Shown piece after piece: positions 11,320-22,774 of a DNA stretch of 64,000 nucleotides (positions are counted from its first letter, which is position 1; every line of letters begins with the position of its first letter). Under the pieces are notes generated by a model that was not told the origin of the DNA, ran no database searches, and saw only the letters and a program-made list of their open reading frames with translations. The position numbers were made by a program, and so were the translations under genes. This DNA is from Zhengitettix transpicula (Eukaryota > Arthropoda > Insecta > Orthoptera > Tetrigidae): contig CM073594.1 of the NCBI GenBank assembly GCA_037074705.1, positions 16,506,307 through 16,570,306 of the forward strand, given 5' to 3'.

Positions 11320-11515
11320 TCACGCAATGTTATTATTATTCCCTACAACCACATCAACGACCGCAATGTTGAAATACACGTTTTCGGAGAAGTCAATTGT
11401 GGTAGGTTCTGGGTATGGCAACGCCCACACAACATCCACACCCTCGCCGGGATCCGAACCCGTGTTCGGTGTGACACTGACCATCACCACCACCACCAAC
11501 ACACCACAGAATTCC
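11320..11515 (-). mobile_element. tRNA-derived SINE, 3' part
   Basis: On the minus strand a polymerase III B-box-like GGGTTCGGATCCCGG is followed by a tail containing GTGTGGATGTTGTGTGGG. It ends in (AATA/ATA)n, the usual tRNA head, unique body and simple-repeat tail of a SINE. The A box region is eroded to a GGT/GGTGATGG stretch, so the head is incomplete. Confidence 0.65.
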
Positions 11516-12600
11516 GGACATTTATGTAATATTATCCAAAAAAATTAGAAGGGTGTGGAAAATTTCTTTCTCAATTCGTCTTACTGTTCGGAAGTGGGCG
11601 AAAAATTTATTAAGCAGGGCAGTGAAGTAAAATAAAAGCGGTTAGGAATAATTTTGCTATCCTCCACGGAATGTTCAGTTGAAGGTTCTAAATTGCTAGA
11701 AATTATTTGAAGATGCAAACGTTTTATGTTTACGATGGCTGAATGATTGGAGGTTTCCGAACATTCCGTCTCTAAGAGCGGAGGAAATACATAAGCAGAT
11801 GGCGATTAATTATGAAGAGAACAGCGGGAGGGTTTGTTGCAAATCACAAGGACTATTAACTCCTCGTAACTGTTGCAGACTTGTGTGAGCTGCTACAATG
11901 AGCCCTCCGTGGACAGGCTGCCATTACGCTCCCCTCCTTCCTCCCTATCATCACTAGCATCATTATTCCTTTATGTAATGTGTTGTTTGCAAGAGGGTAG
12001 ATTATATTGTGTGAAGGTTTTTAAGCAGGACGAGGGGTGGCGTAAGCTTTAAATAAACTACATTCAAGTGGGGGTCCTGAGAGGTTGGAGTTTGCAGCAA
12101 TACATCGACTCAATTAGGGAGGCTCCGAACAGCGCCTGCTTTTGATGTGGAGTACAGGTGTGCTCCAAAATGCAGCACCACTTCGGGGATCGATAGATCA
12201 GCAGCCGCGGACAAACACCCCGCGATTCCGGCTCCATTTCATACCCCCAGCCCACACCCTCCTTTTTTTTAAAATTTTTAAAAAAGCATACAGGCATAAA
12301 TTAATCAAGTCGGATCATGTCCAGATGGATTTGGTTTAGTATCTCTGGAACAGTCGAAAGAAACGTGCACCAGAGACAATCAACACTTCTAAAATCAGCT
12401 GATTCTGACAGACAACTACTTTTGCTGTATTCCTCATCCTTACCGTACCTGAATGTGAAATTCCGACGTAACCCAAGGGATGATCCCTGGACATGATTGC
12501 CAAGAGATTTCCTCCCTCGCCTGAATTTAAAAGATTTTTTCCAGTCGACAAGCTTCATTAAAATCGAGCCCAACCTATTAGCAGATGTCATGGGTATAAC
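11516..12600. other. Unique DNA, no gene recognised
   Basis: Mostly single-copy. The 11690-11960 part has a GCGATTAATTATG word and mixed base composition like the other unique islands. A minus-strand frame at 12301-12591 is open for 96 codons without family resemblance and with the overlapping frame also open, so I do not call it. Confidence 0.45.
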
Positions 12601-12635
12601 CTGATGGCGACGGTGGAGCTTGCCGTCGAAACGTT
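12601..12635 (+). ncRNA. Hammerhead-like motif, Penelope type
   Basis: CTGATGG, then C, a 5-bp stem II GACGG/CCGTC with a TGGAGCTTG loop, GAA, ACGT, T. The A of the usual GA before stem II is G here, which would be expected to impair catalysis. No inverted partner was seen nearby. Confidence 0.5.
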
Positions 12636-12990
12636 GTTATTTAACCAAGATACTGGCCACAACAATTTCACCGGGAAAAAAACCGTCGTTCTCTAATACG
12701 AAATTAGTTGATTGATTTATGAAATATGAAGCTGATGTCAGAGGAAAATTATTGGTTAAATTTAAAGTATACAAAGAACTGTTTTCTTAAAAATACCTAC
12801 ATTACAGACTTGAATTACTAAAAAAAAAATATTTATGAAACTTGTGTGTTCCAGTTTCGATCTGGCCTGCAGGGTTTTTTTTTCCTCCCCAAAAATGAGA
12901 AGAAGATGAACAGATTTACAGGTTCTTTTCTAAATATGAAAAATGCTCGTGGATGTGACCCGCAATCGTATGTTGCAACACATAATAATA

Positions 12991-13141
12991 AATAAGGAAG
13001 ATAGCCAATTCAGACAAAAAAAGTGATAATATAAATACCACACACACACATACACGTTTCTGGGATCCTTGTCTCCTTTCCTCAGGTGCTAAGAAGAGCC
13101 TAGAGCGACACAACTGCACCCGGCAGTTGACAAAACTCAAA
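12991..13141 (+). repeat. Family A single arm
   Basis: One arm of the palindromic family: GATAGCCAATTCAGAC, GTGATAATATAAATACCACA, ACGTTTCTGGGATCC, CTCAGGTGCTAAGAAGAGCC, TAGAGCGACACAACTGCAC and a CAGTTGACAAAACTC end. No inverted mate follows. Confidence 0.85.
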
Positions 13142-14480
13142 ATAATATAATAAATTATGGTGTTGTCTCGTTTTATAGTAAATAAAATAATTTAGACTCG
13201 TCTACTGGAAAAAAAATTAACACAATTACCCGGGAAAAAAATTCCTTGATTCATAAAATTCAATGAAACGACTACGAACCACTTTGACCATTCTCAAAAT
13301 TCAATCAATTACTGTAAAAGTCAATATTTGGCAGTTCTTCACGATAAAATACTGACCCCCATCCCCCCTCTTTTTTCAAAACGATGTTTGTCCTTTCACT
13401 ATAATTTTTCGATTTCCAATAATTTTAATATCCTTAACAGATAAATAAAAGTCCATTTATTTCACGAAAAGGTTTATTAGTGACCAAAAAAATACCAGTA
13501 AGCAGGTTTTCTTTTCATAACGCAATGAGGTATTAAATTGAAAGACGTGGTGATAACATTTTTATTAGCCGCAGTTTCCACACCATTTTTATTTCATTTT
13601 GAAGGACGTGTAAGGTTAACGTTATACTTCATTTTTCCAGCTTGTACTTTTCGGAAAATTCTAGTGAAATTTTCCTTAATAATAATAATAATAATAATAA
13701 TGCAACTAAGCAGAATGTTTAGTCTGTATTGTGAAACGAACCACCATAAATTCTTTCTTTATTTTTTGTTTTCATTTTGTACTGTTTATTTTTCATTCTT
13801 AACGCAAAATTTATTAATTTTGATGATGACAAACAAATGTCACTGGTTTCATGACTCTCATTAATCGTTAAAAAAAATTTTTGCTTCCCATAAGGGATAA
13901 TCTAAGGCCTTGATGCCATTTTTTTCTATCGTAGTTATTGTCCCGTTGTATTCCAAAGATAACTGTGTACTGTAAGTTACTTTTTATAAATAATTTTTAT
14001 TAGCTTTGTTAAATAAAGCCTATTATTTTTTTTTAATATTTAGTTTATTGTCACATCAACCGACGTGACCAAAATTGACTTTGCAAAGTTTGGATTTTTA
14101 TTTTTGCATTAAGATATCGTCAGTTACGGAGGGTTGGCAGCATCTAGAGTGCAATATGATTTACAGTAAATAAAGGAATAACCCTATTATTTATTGGGCC
14201 TGGATATTTGCAGCACATTATATGGAACATGCCCTTGATGCGTCTTTTCTCCTGCCGACTGTACATATCATAAAGGATGGAACCCGACCCGGAAAGGTAA
14301 GGTAATACAGACCCACGGAAAGGGGGGAAAATTAACTCGATCCCTCGCAGTTGTCATGTCACCTGGCCGAAAGGTTCCTAGACGCAGTAACAGAACACAG
14401 TTTAGGAGGAGACGTAACACGTTACTCGTTCTGTTGTTATATGAAAATATCCTATTATTTAATATTATATATAGTTTTTT
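13142..14480. other. AT-rich unique DNA, no gene recognised
   Basis: Contains a short (TAA)n run at about 13678-13700 and poly-A/T runs. Frames such as 13538-13864 give low-complexity hydrophobic products, and I do not call them. Confidence 0.55.
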
Positions 14481-14716
14481 ATTATAAAATCTTGCGTCCC
14501 CGTGTACTTATTTATATAAACCCGAAAAACTATTTTATTCTATATTAATCTTTAGCCAAGCAGTGATTTAACCTAACTGTCCCTAGTACCGTACATACTT
14601 TCGAACAAGAGTGCATTAATTGAACATCTATAAAAAAAACCATTGAATTCTATTGCATCAGTCCCAACAGACAAAATTTATTTACGAATAGAATACTTAA
14701 ATATTATCCTTGAGTA

Positions 14717-15205
14717 TTGTATTCTTCTTCTTCTTCCATGGCGCTACAGTCCGTAGTGAACCTTGGCCTTTTCCAACGGGCATCTTCCATCCTTCACTAT
14801 CATATGCTGTCCTCTTCCAATTTCTACATCCCAGCTTCCGTAGATCTTCCTCCAGTCCGTTCAACCATCTTCTTCGGGGCTACCTCGTTCTCTGGGGTTG
14901 CAAGTAGAATCTTCTTTGCCACATCAGACTCCTTCATTCGTGCTACATTGGCCCTACCCATCTTATCCTTCCTGATCGTATGATTTTTGTTATTGGAGCA
15001 TCAGCGTATATAGTATACAATTCTGTATTGTGCCCCTTTCCTCCATTGTCCCTTATCGCACACAGGACCGATTATCCTTCTAAGAACTCTTCTCTCGAAT
15101 CCATACATCAGCCTTGCGTCGGTTTCCGTAAGGGGGCCATGTTTCTGAGGCATATATAACAACCGGTCTTACAAGAGTTTTTTTATAAATAGTAAGTTTT
15201 GTCGG
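14717..15205 (-). mobile_element. Non-LTR retrotransposon (LINE) 3' end, reverse-transcriptase C-terminal remnant
   Basis: Minus-strand conceptual fragments, broken by frameshifts and stops, are YASETW, then FERRVLRRIIGPV and KGQWRKGAQYRIVY, TKIIRSGRIRWVG, and finally NGLEEDLRKLGCRNWKRTAY. These are the typical C-terminal order of LINE polyproteins. The element ends in a (GAA)n tail at 14726-14740. It sits inside the Helitron copy, so it inserted later. It is dead. Confidence 0.85.
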
Positions 15206-15394
15206 GCGGCTGAGGAGTCTTTAAATTGCTAGCTAGATTCACAATGTAAACAAATAGTCGCCATATTGAAGTCACCTAATGTGGCGCACAAAATTACCTT
15301 ACATTTTCCGAAAGGATATATTTTTTTATTATCATTCGATGGAGTATTCCTGGATAAAATTATACTTTCTATCCAATAAAAATATTTCTGCTTT

Positions 15395-16640
15395 ATTTCA
15401 TTACGGGAAAAAGGAACTATTTCCCCTTTGTTCGTCGCGTAGTAACGTCTTTCTCTGTCCCGTGACGTCACGCAGTAATTTAATAACCCCCCCCCCACAG
15501 TACCATTTCTTTGGTTTTTAAGAACACGTGTAGAAATTTTTGTTACCATCTGTCAACCCGTTTAAAGTTATATAGAAATTAACGTGAGGTCTAAACAGAA
15601 TATAAAATGGCCTGTGACTCTACTTTATTTCATTACGGGAAAAAGGAACTATTTCCCCTTTGTTCGTCGCGTAGTAACGTCTTTCTATGTCCCGTGACGT
15701 CACGCATTAATTTAATAACGCCCCCACAGTACCATTTCTTTTGTTTTTAAGAACACGTGTAGCAATTTTTGTTACCATCTGTCAACCCGTTTAAAAGTTG
15801 TATAGAAATTAACGTGGCGTCTAAACAGGGGAAAAGTGCGAATATAAAATGGCCTGTGACTCTGCTTTATTTCATTACGGGAAAAAGGAACTATTTCCCC
15901 TTTGTTCGTGGCGTAGTAACGTCTTTCTCTGTCCCGTGACGTCACGCAGTAATTTAATAACCCCCCCCCCACCCACAGTATCTTTTTTTTGTTTTTAAGA
16001 ACATGTGTAGCAATTTTTGTTACCATCTGTCAACCCGTTTAAATTTTGTATAGAAATTAACGTGGCGTCTAAACAGGGGAAAGTAGGAATATAAAATGGC
16101 CTGTGACTCTGCTTTATTTCATTACGGGAAAAAGGAACTATTTCCCCTTTGTTCGTCGCGTAGTAACGTCCCGTGACGTCACGCAGTAATTTAACACACA
16201 ATCATCACGTTTCTCAATTACTATTCCTTTCTACATTTATGCCAGGGGGTTTCTCACCCCGCACCCGAACAGTACCGTTTCTCTTCTATTTTTTGAGAAT
16301 ACGTGTATCAATTTTTGTTGCCATCTGTCAACCCGTTTAAAAGTTGTATAGAAATTAACGTGAGGTCTAAGCAGGGGAAAGTGCGAATATAAAATGGCCT
16401 CTAACTCTAATTTATTTCATTACGGAAAAAGTAACTTTTTTCCCTTTGTTCGTAGCGTAGTAACGTTCCGTGACGTCACGCAGTAATTTAATAAACCCCC
16501 ACCCCCACAGTACCATTTCTTTTGTTTTTAAGAACATGTGTAGCAATTGTTGTTACCATCTGTCAACCCGTTTAAAGTTGTGTAGAAATTAACGTGACGT
16601 TTAAAAAGGGGGAAGGTGCGAATATAAAATGGCCTGTGAC
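15395..16640 (-). repeat. Helitron-internal minisatellite, ~245-bp unit, about 5 copies
   Basis: The unit includes TTCATTACGGGAAAAAGGAA, CGTAGTAACGTC, CCCGTGACGTCACGCAGTAA, a poly-C run, then ACCATCTGTCAACCCGTTTA and GGCCTGTGACTCTGCTTTAT. TACGGGAAAAAG recurs near 15401, 15635, 15877 and 16123, with a diverged copy at 16420. Frames open through the array give the same RRYYATNKGEIVPFSRNEIK string, a by-product of the repetition. Confidence 0.9.
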
Positions 16641-16650
16641 TCGGCACGTC

Positions 16651-17040
16651 ATTAATAAAGTTGAACAGTGAAGCATTCACTTTAATATTGATATTGGGTG
16701 ATCCAATTTCGTCAAGCTGGAAGCACCGACAGTACCTTTCAAGAAAATACGGTAATCGACAAGTTCTTCCTTCTTCTTCTCCTTTTTTTAATTTTTTTTT
16801 TGTATATTTGCGTAATGTAAGTGTACCAGCATATGCTAAAGAGGACTAACTACATATTCTACTTAGACTTTTAAAATAAAACAGAAAGGGACACTTGTCG
16901 TTTTCGTACCAGAGGTTGTAAGTGACTGCGATACGGGCACAGATCCTTCGTAACGAACACACACGCAGCTGCTGACTTTATAAAGCAACAAGTATTCTAC
17001 GTCACGGATGGACAAGACGTTTCGCGAAGGTTTCAGTCTG
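16651..17040. other. Unique DNA, no gene recognised
   Basis: No repeat family and no protein resemblance seen. Confidence 0.5.
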
Positions 17041-17210
17041 AATTCAATAAATAGTTCTTGGAATTCACACGGGTTTTGCATATTTATATTAAGACCCAAC
17101 GTTTCGACGACGTTTCTAGAAGATGACGACGGTGCGTTCAGTCGTCGAAACGTTGCGTCTTAATATGAATATGCAAAACCCGTGTGAATACCGAGAACTA
17201 TTTATGGAAC
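17041..17210. repeat. Short-spacer palindrome with hammerhead-like core
   Basis: The arms 17041-17112 and 17140-17204 are inverted: TTCACACGGGTTTTGCATAT and AACGTTTCGACGAC against their complements. They leave a spacer of about 28 bp. The plus-strand core spans 17116-17155: a CTAGAAGA word (one base inserted in CTGAAGA), GACGAC...GTCGTC stem, GAAACGTTG. Confidence 0.75.
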
Positions 17211-17870
17211 AACTTCACCGGGAAAGACTTCAGTCTGAATAATTAGAAATATTACCAGCAAGCAGTGGTATATGTATATACGTCCCACATTCAGGATCAT
17301 TTCATTTAAATATACAGCTTTATACCTAAAAAAATAATAATAAACAGAGTATCGTTTAATTTATTTATTTATCACGTTGCGCCATCGCCATATCAATTAA
17401 ACAAAGGCAAAAAAAAGTAAACCCAAAGATATAACCCATACTTATTAACTTATAAGTGTAATAAGATTATTACAACACGCAGATAAAGGAAGCTCTGAAA
17501 TAAATAACTATAATTAAGACTCTAATGCCAAAAAAACCTTGATATTTACTTATAGTTGTTTCATACGGGAGCCGATTTGACCTTGAAGCTCTTCCTTGTG
17601 CCGACCAAGCAAATTCGTGCGGCACATTAAAATGCGTACGGAGACGCAGTTAGGTTTTGTCGTCATTCATTATTGTCTCAATTCTCGTTTTATACGTCAG
17701 TTATTTGTGTTTTATAGATTTTGCGTCAGGTTTAATTGGCAATGGCGTTTTCGCACCTCTCGAAAGCGAGAGTAGATTTTTCTCCGAATCCAAAAAATAA
17801 TCTTGTTTCTTTTCCAACTTTTCTCTATTCTTTTCACCTGATATTCTCACGTCGCTTTAAGTTGTTTTTC
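17211..17870. other. Unique DNA, AT-rich then mixed, no gene recognised
   Basis: No ORF or repeat family recognised. Base composition rises in GC from about 17560. Confidence 0.5.
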
Positions 17871-17874
17871 TTTT

Positions 17875-18130
17875 TCAATCGAGGCGACACCCGTGATTGA
17901 GCCGAAGTTGACGGACGAACCTTCGGCAGATGTGCTCCGTTGGGGGCGCCATCGCACAGACACGCGCCGCAATTATTCGCGACGCCTGCGCAACAATGAC
18001 GCCGCAACAATGCGCGCGCAGCTGCCCGTTGCCCCTGGCAACACGCGCGGCCAAATGACTACTTACGCAGCTAACGGGGCGTATCATTGGCCGGAATAGC
18101 CTTCGCCCTTCAAGACCCCCACATGTGCAA
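17875..18130. promoter_or_regulatory. GC/CpG-rich island with perfect RFX X-box
   Basis: The island is rich in CGC and GCGC words, unlike its AT-rich neighbours. At 18028-18042 it contains GTTGCC-CCT-GGCAAC, a perfect inverted-repeat X-box, the binding form of RFX factors that control ciliary genes. An inverted CCAAT word (ATTGG) lies at about 18085. Frames are open on both strands (minus 17875-18300), but the products look like translated GC-rich DNA. Confidence 0.4.
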
Positions 18131-18479
18131 TCAACTGACATCCAGACAAGATTGGACCGAGTGGAGCTTAAAACCGTCATTCGGATTTTGATGTGAAACA
18201 TTGTGCGCGGGTCACGGGGCTGTTTCACCGACCCCTCTTGTATATAATAACCAAAACCACCCAATGAATTTAAACGTAATTGGCAAATAAAACGAGACAC
18301 ATGATATTGTTTAATTTTTTTTTAATCTTCTAATTTTATTAAAACTGATTTAAATTAGTTTACTGTAATTAATTGATGGCATCAGTCAGCATGAACATTT
18401 AATTTCAATTAATATTTTGATTTAACGTCTGTTTTTCATCATATAAAATAAAATTATGTTTGTGACCAATTTTTTCTAA

Positions 18480-19210
18480 TTCTGATCTCTTAACGGTCGA
18501 AAATATTGTCCTAGGAACGCTTGCAGATGACACTGTGATCCTAACCTCACATTCGGATATAAACCAGGCTTCATCACTCATTTAAAAAATATATTAACTT
18601 ACTTCAAGTATGGCTTCAAAAATGGAGAATAAAAATAAATGAAAAAAAGTCGTCTCAAGTGCCGTTTACATTATGTAAAAAAACACTGCCCACCGATCTT
18701 TATAAACAACACACAGAGGTACCTAAATCACCCTCGGTCAAATACTTGGGTTTATATCTCGACAGCAAAGTCAATTGAAAAATCCACATAACCAAGAAAA
18801 GAAAACAAATGGATATTAAACAAAAATAAATGTACTGGTTACTAGGACGCAAGTCACACCTCCCCTTAGAAAATAAACTACTACTATATAAAACCATAAT
18901 TATACGAATATGGACCAACGGGATAGAATTATGGAGATGTGCCAGCAAGTCAAATACTCAAATAATCAAAAGATGCCAGTCTAAAATATTAAGAGCCATC
19001 CTTAACGCCCCCTGGGGTACATAACAAATGAACAAATACACAATGACTTAAAAATACCAACTGTTATGGAAACTGCCCGTCAAAAGAGTGTTAGTCACCA
19101 CGTAAAGCTTCAATCACATTCAAACCAATTATTACAACCACTACTAGAAAATGATGAAACAAGAACACTGAAAAGAAAATGGCCGCCACATCTCTAGACA
19201 AGGTTTAGAA
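18480..19210 (+). pseudogene. Jockey-type LINE reverse-transcriptase remnant
   Basis: The plus strand encodes, with stops and frameshifts, LADDTVILTSH (carrying the catalytic A-D-D), then SVKYLGLYLDSKVNW, LLGRKSHLPLENKLLLYKTI, IIRIWTNGIELWRCASKSNT and QIIKRCQSKILRAILNAPWG. This is the end of the RT domain and the thumb/C-terminal region typical of Jockey-clade LINEs. The longest intact piece is 18830-19024. Upstream domains (endonuclease, fingers) were not seen, so this is a 5'-truncated dead copy. Confidence 0.88.
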
Positions 19211-19736
19211 GTTCCCTTCGCTGGAGGGGATCTCATCATGTATGATACGTAAATAACATGTCAAAGCTACCACATTAGCTTGTAGATTAAAATGTAATCT
19301 GATTGCTGATAAATATAATATAAAAAAAATGTCCGTTATTAGTCATAAACATAATTTTATTTAATTTAGCGGCCAAAGTTGCTTTCAACATGATGAAAAA
19401 CTATGAAGGGCTGTATATAAAGACAATTACCTTACCCTATTATATTTTTTTTGGGGGGGGGGGGAGATTTATTTAATATTCAAGCAATGAAGTGTAAATA
19501 CATACATTCGCAATTTGGTAGATAAGTAATAATATATATTATTTGCCTTAATCACACCAAATCTAAATGAAACTGTTCTCTTTATCTATATTTTATTTTC
19601 GTTTAATGAGACTCGTATTTTAGGAAATTTCTTAATTATTACTGCCCCATATAAAAATTAAAATGTCTTTCAATGTGGAAAAGCTTTCAGCATTTGCCGT
19701 CATCAGTTTTGAATGTAATGGTATACACATGTATTT
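19211..19736. other. AT-rich DNA with a poly-G run
   Basis: A run of 12 G occurs at 19453-19464. Otherwise AT-rich with no gene. Confidence 0.6.
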
Positions 19737-21803
19737 CTACTTGAAATAATGTCCCTAAACCTAGCCTTATATTTTAAAATAATTGTATTAATTTACTCTG
19801 TATTCCTTTCTGTTTAACTTCCCTTACTTTCTACTTGAAATAATGTCCCTAAACCTAGCCTTATATTTTAAAATAATTGTATTAATTTACTCTGTGTTCC
19901 TTTCTTTTTAACTTCCCTTAATTTCTACTTGAAATAATGTCCCTAAACCTAGCCTTATATTTTTAAATAATTGTATTAATTTACTCTGTGTTCCTTTCTT
20001 TTTAACTTCCCTTAATTTCTACTTGAAATAATGTCCCTAAACCTAGCCTTATATTTTAAAATAATTGTATTAATTTACTCTGTGTTCCTTTCTTTTTAAC
20101 TTCCCTTAATTTCTACTTGAAATAATGTCCCTAAACCTAGCCTTATATTTTAAAATAATTGTATTAATTTACTCTGTGTTCCTTTCTTTTTAACTTCCCT
20201 TAATTTCTACTTGAAATAATGTCCCTAAACCTAGCCTTATATTTTTAAATAATTGTATTAATTTACTCTGTGTTCCTTTCTTTTTAACTTCCCTTAATTT
20301 CTACTTGAAATAATGTCCCTAAACCTAGGCTTATATTTTAAAATAATTGTATTAATTTACTCTGTATTCCTTTCTGTTTAACTTCCCTTACTTTCTACTT
20401 GAAATAATGTCCCTAAACCTAGCCTTATATTTTAAAATAATTGTATTAATTTACTCTGTGTTCCTTTCTTTTTAACTTCCCTTAATTTCTACTTGAAATA
20501 ATGTCCCTAAACCTAGCCTTATATTTTAAAATAATTGTATTAATTTACTCTGTGTTCCTTTCTTTTTAACTTCCCTTAATTTCTACTTGAAATAATGTCC
20601 CTAAACCTAGCCTTATATTTTTAAATAATTGTATTAATTTACTCTGTGTTCCTTTCTTTTTAACTTCCCTTAATTTCTACTTGAAATAATGTCCCTAAAC
20701 CTAGCCTTATATTTTAAAATAATTGTATTAATTTACTCTGTGTTCCTTTCTTTTTAACTTCCCTTAATTTCTACTTGAAATAATGTCCCTAAACCTAGCC
20801 TTATATTTTTAAATAATTGTATTAATTTACTCTGTGTTCCTTTCTTTTTAACTTCCCTTAATTTCTACTTGAAATAATGTCCCTAAACCTAGGCTTATAT
20901 TTTAAAATAATTGTATTAATTTACTCTGTCTTCCTTTTTTTTAACTTCCCTTAATTTCTACTTGAAATAATGTCGCTAAACCTAGCCTTATATTTTTAAA
21001 TAATTGTATTAATTTACTCTGTGTTCCTTTCTTTTTAACTTCCCTTAATTTCTACTTGAAATAATGTCCCTAAACCTAGCCTTATATTTTAAAATAATTG
21101 TATTAATTTACTCTGTGTTCCTTTCTTTTTAACTTCCCTTAATTTCTACTTGAAATAATGTCCCTAAACCTAGCCTTATATTTTTAAATAATTGTATTAA
21201 TTTACTCTGTGTTCCTTTCTTTTTAACTTCCCTTAATTTCTACTTGAAATAATGTCCCTAAACCTAGCCTTATATTTTAAAATAATTGTATTAATTTACT
21301 CTGTGTTCCTTTCTTTTAAACTTCCCTTAATTTCTACTTGAAATAATGTCCCTAAACCTAGGCTTATATTTTAAAATAATTGTATTAATTTACTCTGTCT
21401 TCCTTTTTTTTAACTTCCCTTAATTTCTACTTCAAATAATGTCCCTAAACCTAGCCTTATATTTTTAAATAATTGTATTAATTTACTCTGTGTTCCTTTC
21501 TTTTTAACTTCCCTTAATTTCTACTTGAAATAATGTCCCTAAACCTAGCCTTATATTTTTAAATAATTGTATTAATTTACTTTGTGTTCCTTTCTTTTTA
21601 ACTTCCCTTAATTTCTACTTGAAATAATGTCCCTAAACCTAGCCTTATATTTTAAAATAATTGTATTAATTTACTCTGTGTTCCTTTCTTTTTAACTTCC
21701 CTTAATTTCTACTTGAAATAATGTCCCTAAACCTAGCCTTATATTTTAAAATAATTGTATTAATTTACTCTGTGTTCCTTTCTTTTTAACTTCCCTTATT
21801 TAA
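19737..21803 (+). repeat. 94-bp minisatellite, ~22 copies, with higher-order structure
   Basis: Units contain CTACTTGAAATAATGTCCCT, AAACCTAGCCTTATATTTTA and TTTACTCTGTGTTCC. They start at 19737, 19831, 19925 and so on at an exact 94-bp spacing. Most differ at only a few marker positions: AGGC for AGCC near 20328, 20891 and 21361; GTCTT for GTGTT; and TTTTAAAAT against TTTTTAAAT. The GTATT/CTGTTT variant recurs 564 bp apart and the AGGC-plus-GTCTT variant 470 bp apart, which indicates multi-unit duplications. Confidence 0.97.
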
Positions 21804-22440
21804 TTTGTAATTAAACTGTAACTTCATGCATCTACCATCGTGGCAAACTGTTAAAATGCGTAGGTTAAATAAATATGTACACAAAACGGAAGGCTGATAA
21901 TACAGACGGACGTAGGTTCGTCTGAGGGTTCAATTTTAAGACCACAACGATTCATCTGGTATATTAATGTGTCTACCTGGGCATGTACACAGACTACACG
22001 CATTGAATACAGTCCTTGGTCGATTCCGGTGGTCATCAGAGTTTCTGTGGAAGCTTAGACGAAGGCCGTTGCTGCAGCTGCTTTCTAATCTGCAATCCCG
22101 CCCAGAACGCCATAGAACAGCCTCGATAAAGAGGACAATGAGACAAACCAGGACACCTGCCAAAGGGAACGGGGGGAAAAAGGCTCGGGCGGTTCCTCCT
22201 CGTCTTATCTCCGTGTCCATGGCTACATTGCACAGTATCCGCTTTCAGCTGCGACACGCACACGGCACACGCATCGTCAGGAAATATAATTCACCATAAA
22301 GGGACACACACACACACACACACACATGTGTAAAAAAAAATATACACAAGACTTCGCATTTGTATCAGAGATTTTTTTTATATGATTTTATTTTATTCTG
22401 TGTTTCTTATTATTAATAACAAATTTTGTTTTACTGCACC
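21804..22440. other. Unique DNA with (AC)n at 22304-22326
   Basis: Several overlapping frames are open on both strands at 21936-22299, but none resembles a family. The dinucleotide run is clear. Nothing else is recognised. Confidence 0.5.
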
Positions 22441-22695
22441 CACAGGGGGGGGGGGGGGGGTCAGCAATTTCGTGACTAACATCCGGCAGGTATTACACCC
22501 GATGGTTTTCCCTGCATTACTTTTAGGCGAATGCCGGGTAGGATCCTTAAACTGTAGCCCGGGGGCCGCTAGTTAACACTTGGCTGCCTTCCTCTACCCT
22601 TCCGCATCCCCCCTTTCAAATCCCTTTCCTATGCTATTAAAGGGGAGTTGCCACCATGTGGATTACCCTCATGTAGCCTGTTACCCTAAAAATAA
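22441..22695 (-). repeat. R1 interspersed repeat, truncated; preceded by a 16-G run
   Basis: R1 is defined here from eight copies. Read forward it starts near AACAGGCTACATGAGGGTAA, GGCAACTCCCC and GGATTTGAAAGGGG. It passes GGATCCTACCCGGCATTCG and ends near CATCCCCAAAGGTAGCCCC. This copy is reversed and holds only the first part. A pure run of 16 G lies at 22445-22460. Confidence 0.85.
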
Positions 22696-22774
22696 ATATT
22701 TTTTAAACATTCTAGAACTTAAATTTGGCATCGATAAAATTTTCAAAATAATGTTGTTTGACTACTGAGACAAC

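Larger units (their letters stand above)
14490..16650 (-). mobile_element. Helitron-family copy with internal minisatellite, interrupted by a LINE
   Basis: On the minus strand, 16650 to about 15210 matches the inside of the 41938-42726 element. It shares the GGACAGA-NTG-CAACAAAAATTG-like segment, AAATTACTGCG, TGACGTCACG, CGTTACTACGC and GAAATAAAGCAGA. The segment 14490-14720 matches its 3' part, including TTTATATAAATAAGTACACG. The CTAG terminus is lost. The gap between the two parts is a LINE insertion. Confidence 0.65.

Noticed and set aside
15229..16201. Minus-strand frames sharing RRYYATNKGEIVPFSRNEIK
   Set aside because: The string repeats because the DNA is a tandem Helitron minisatellite; frames break between units and no family matches.
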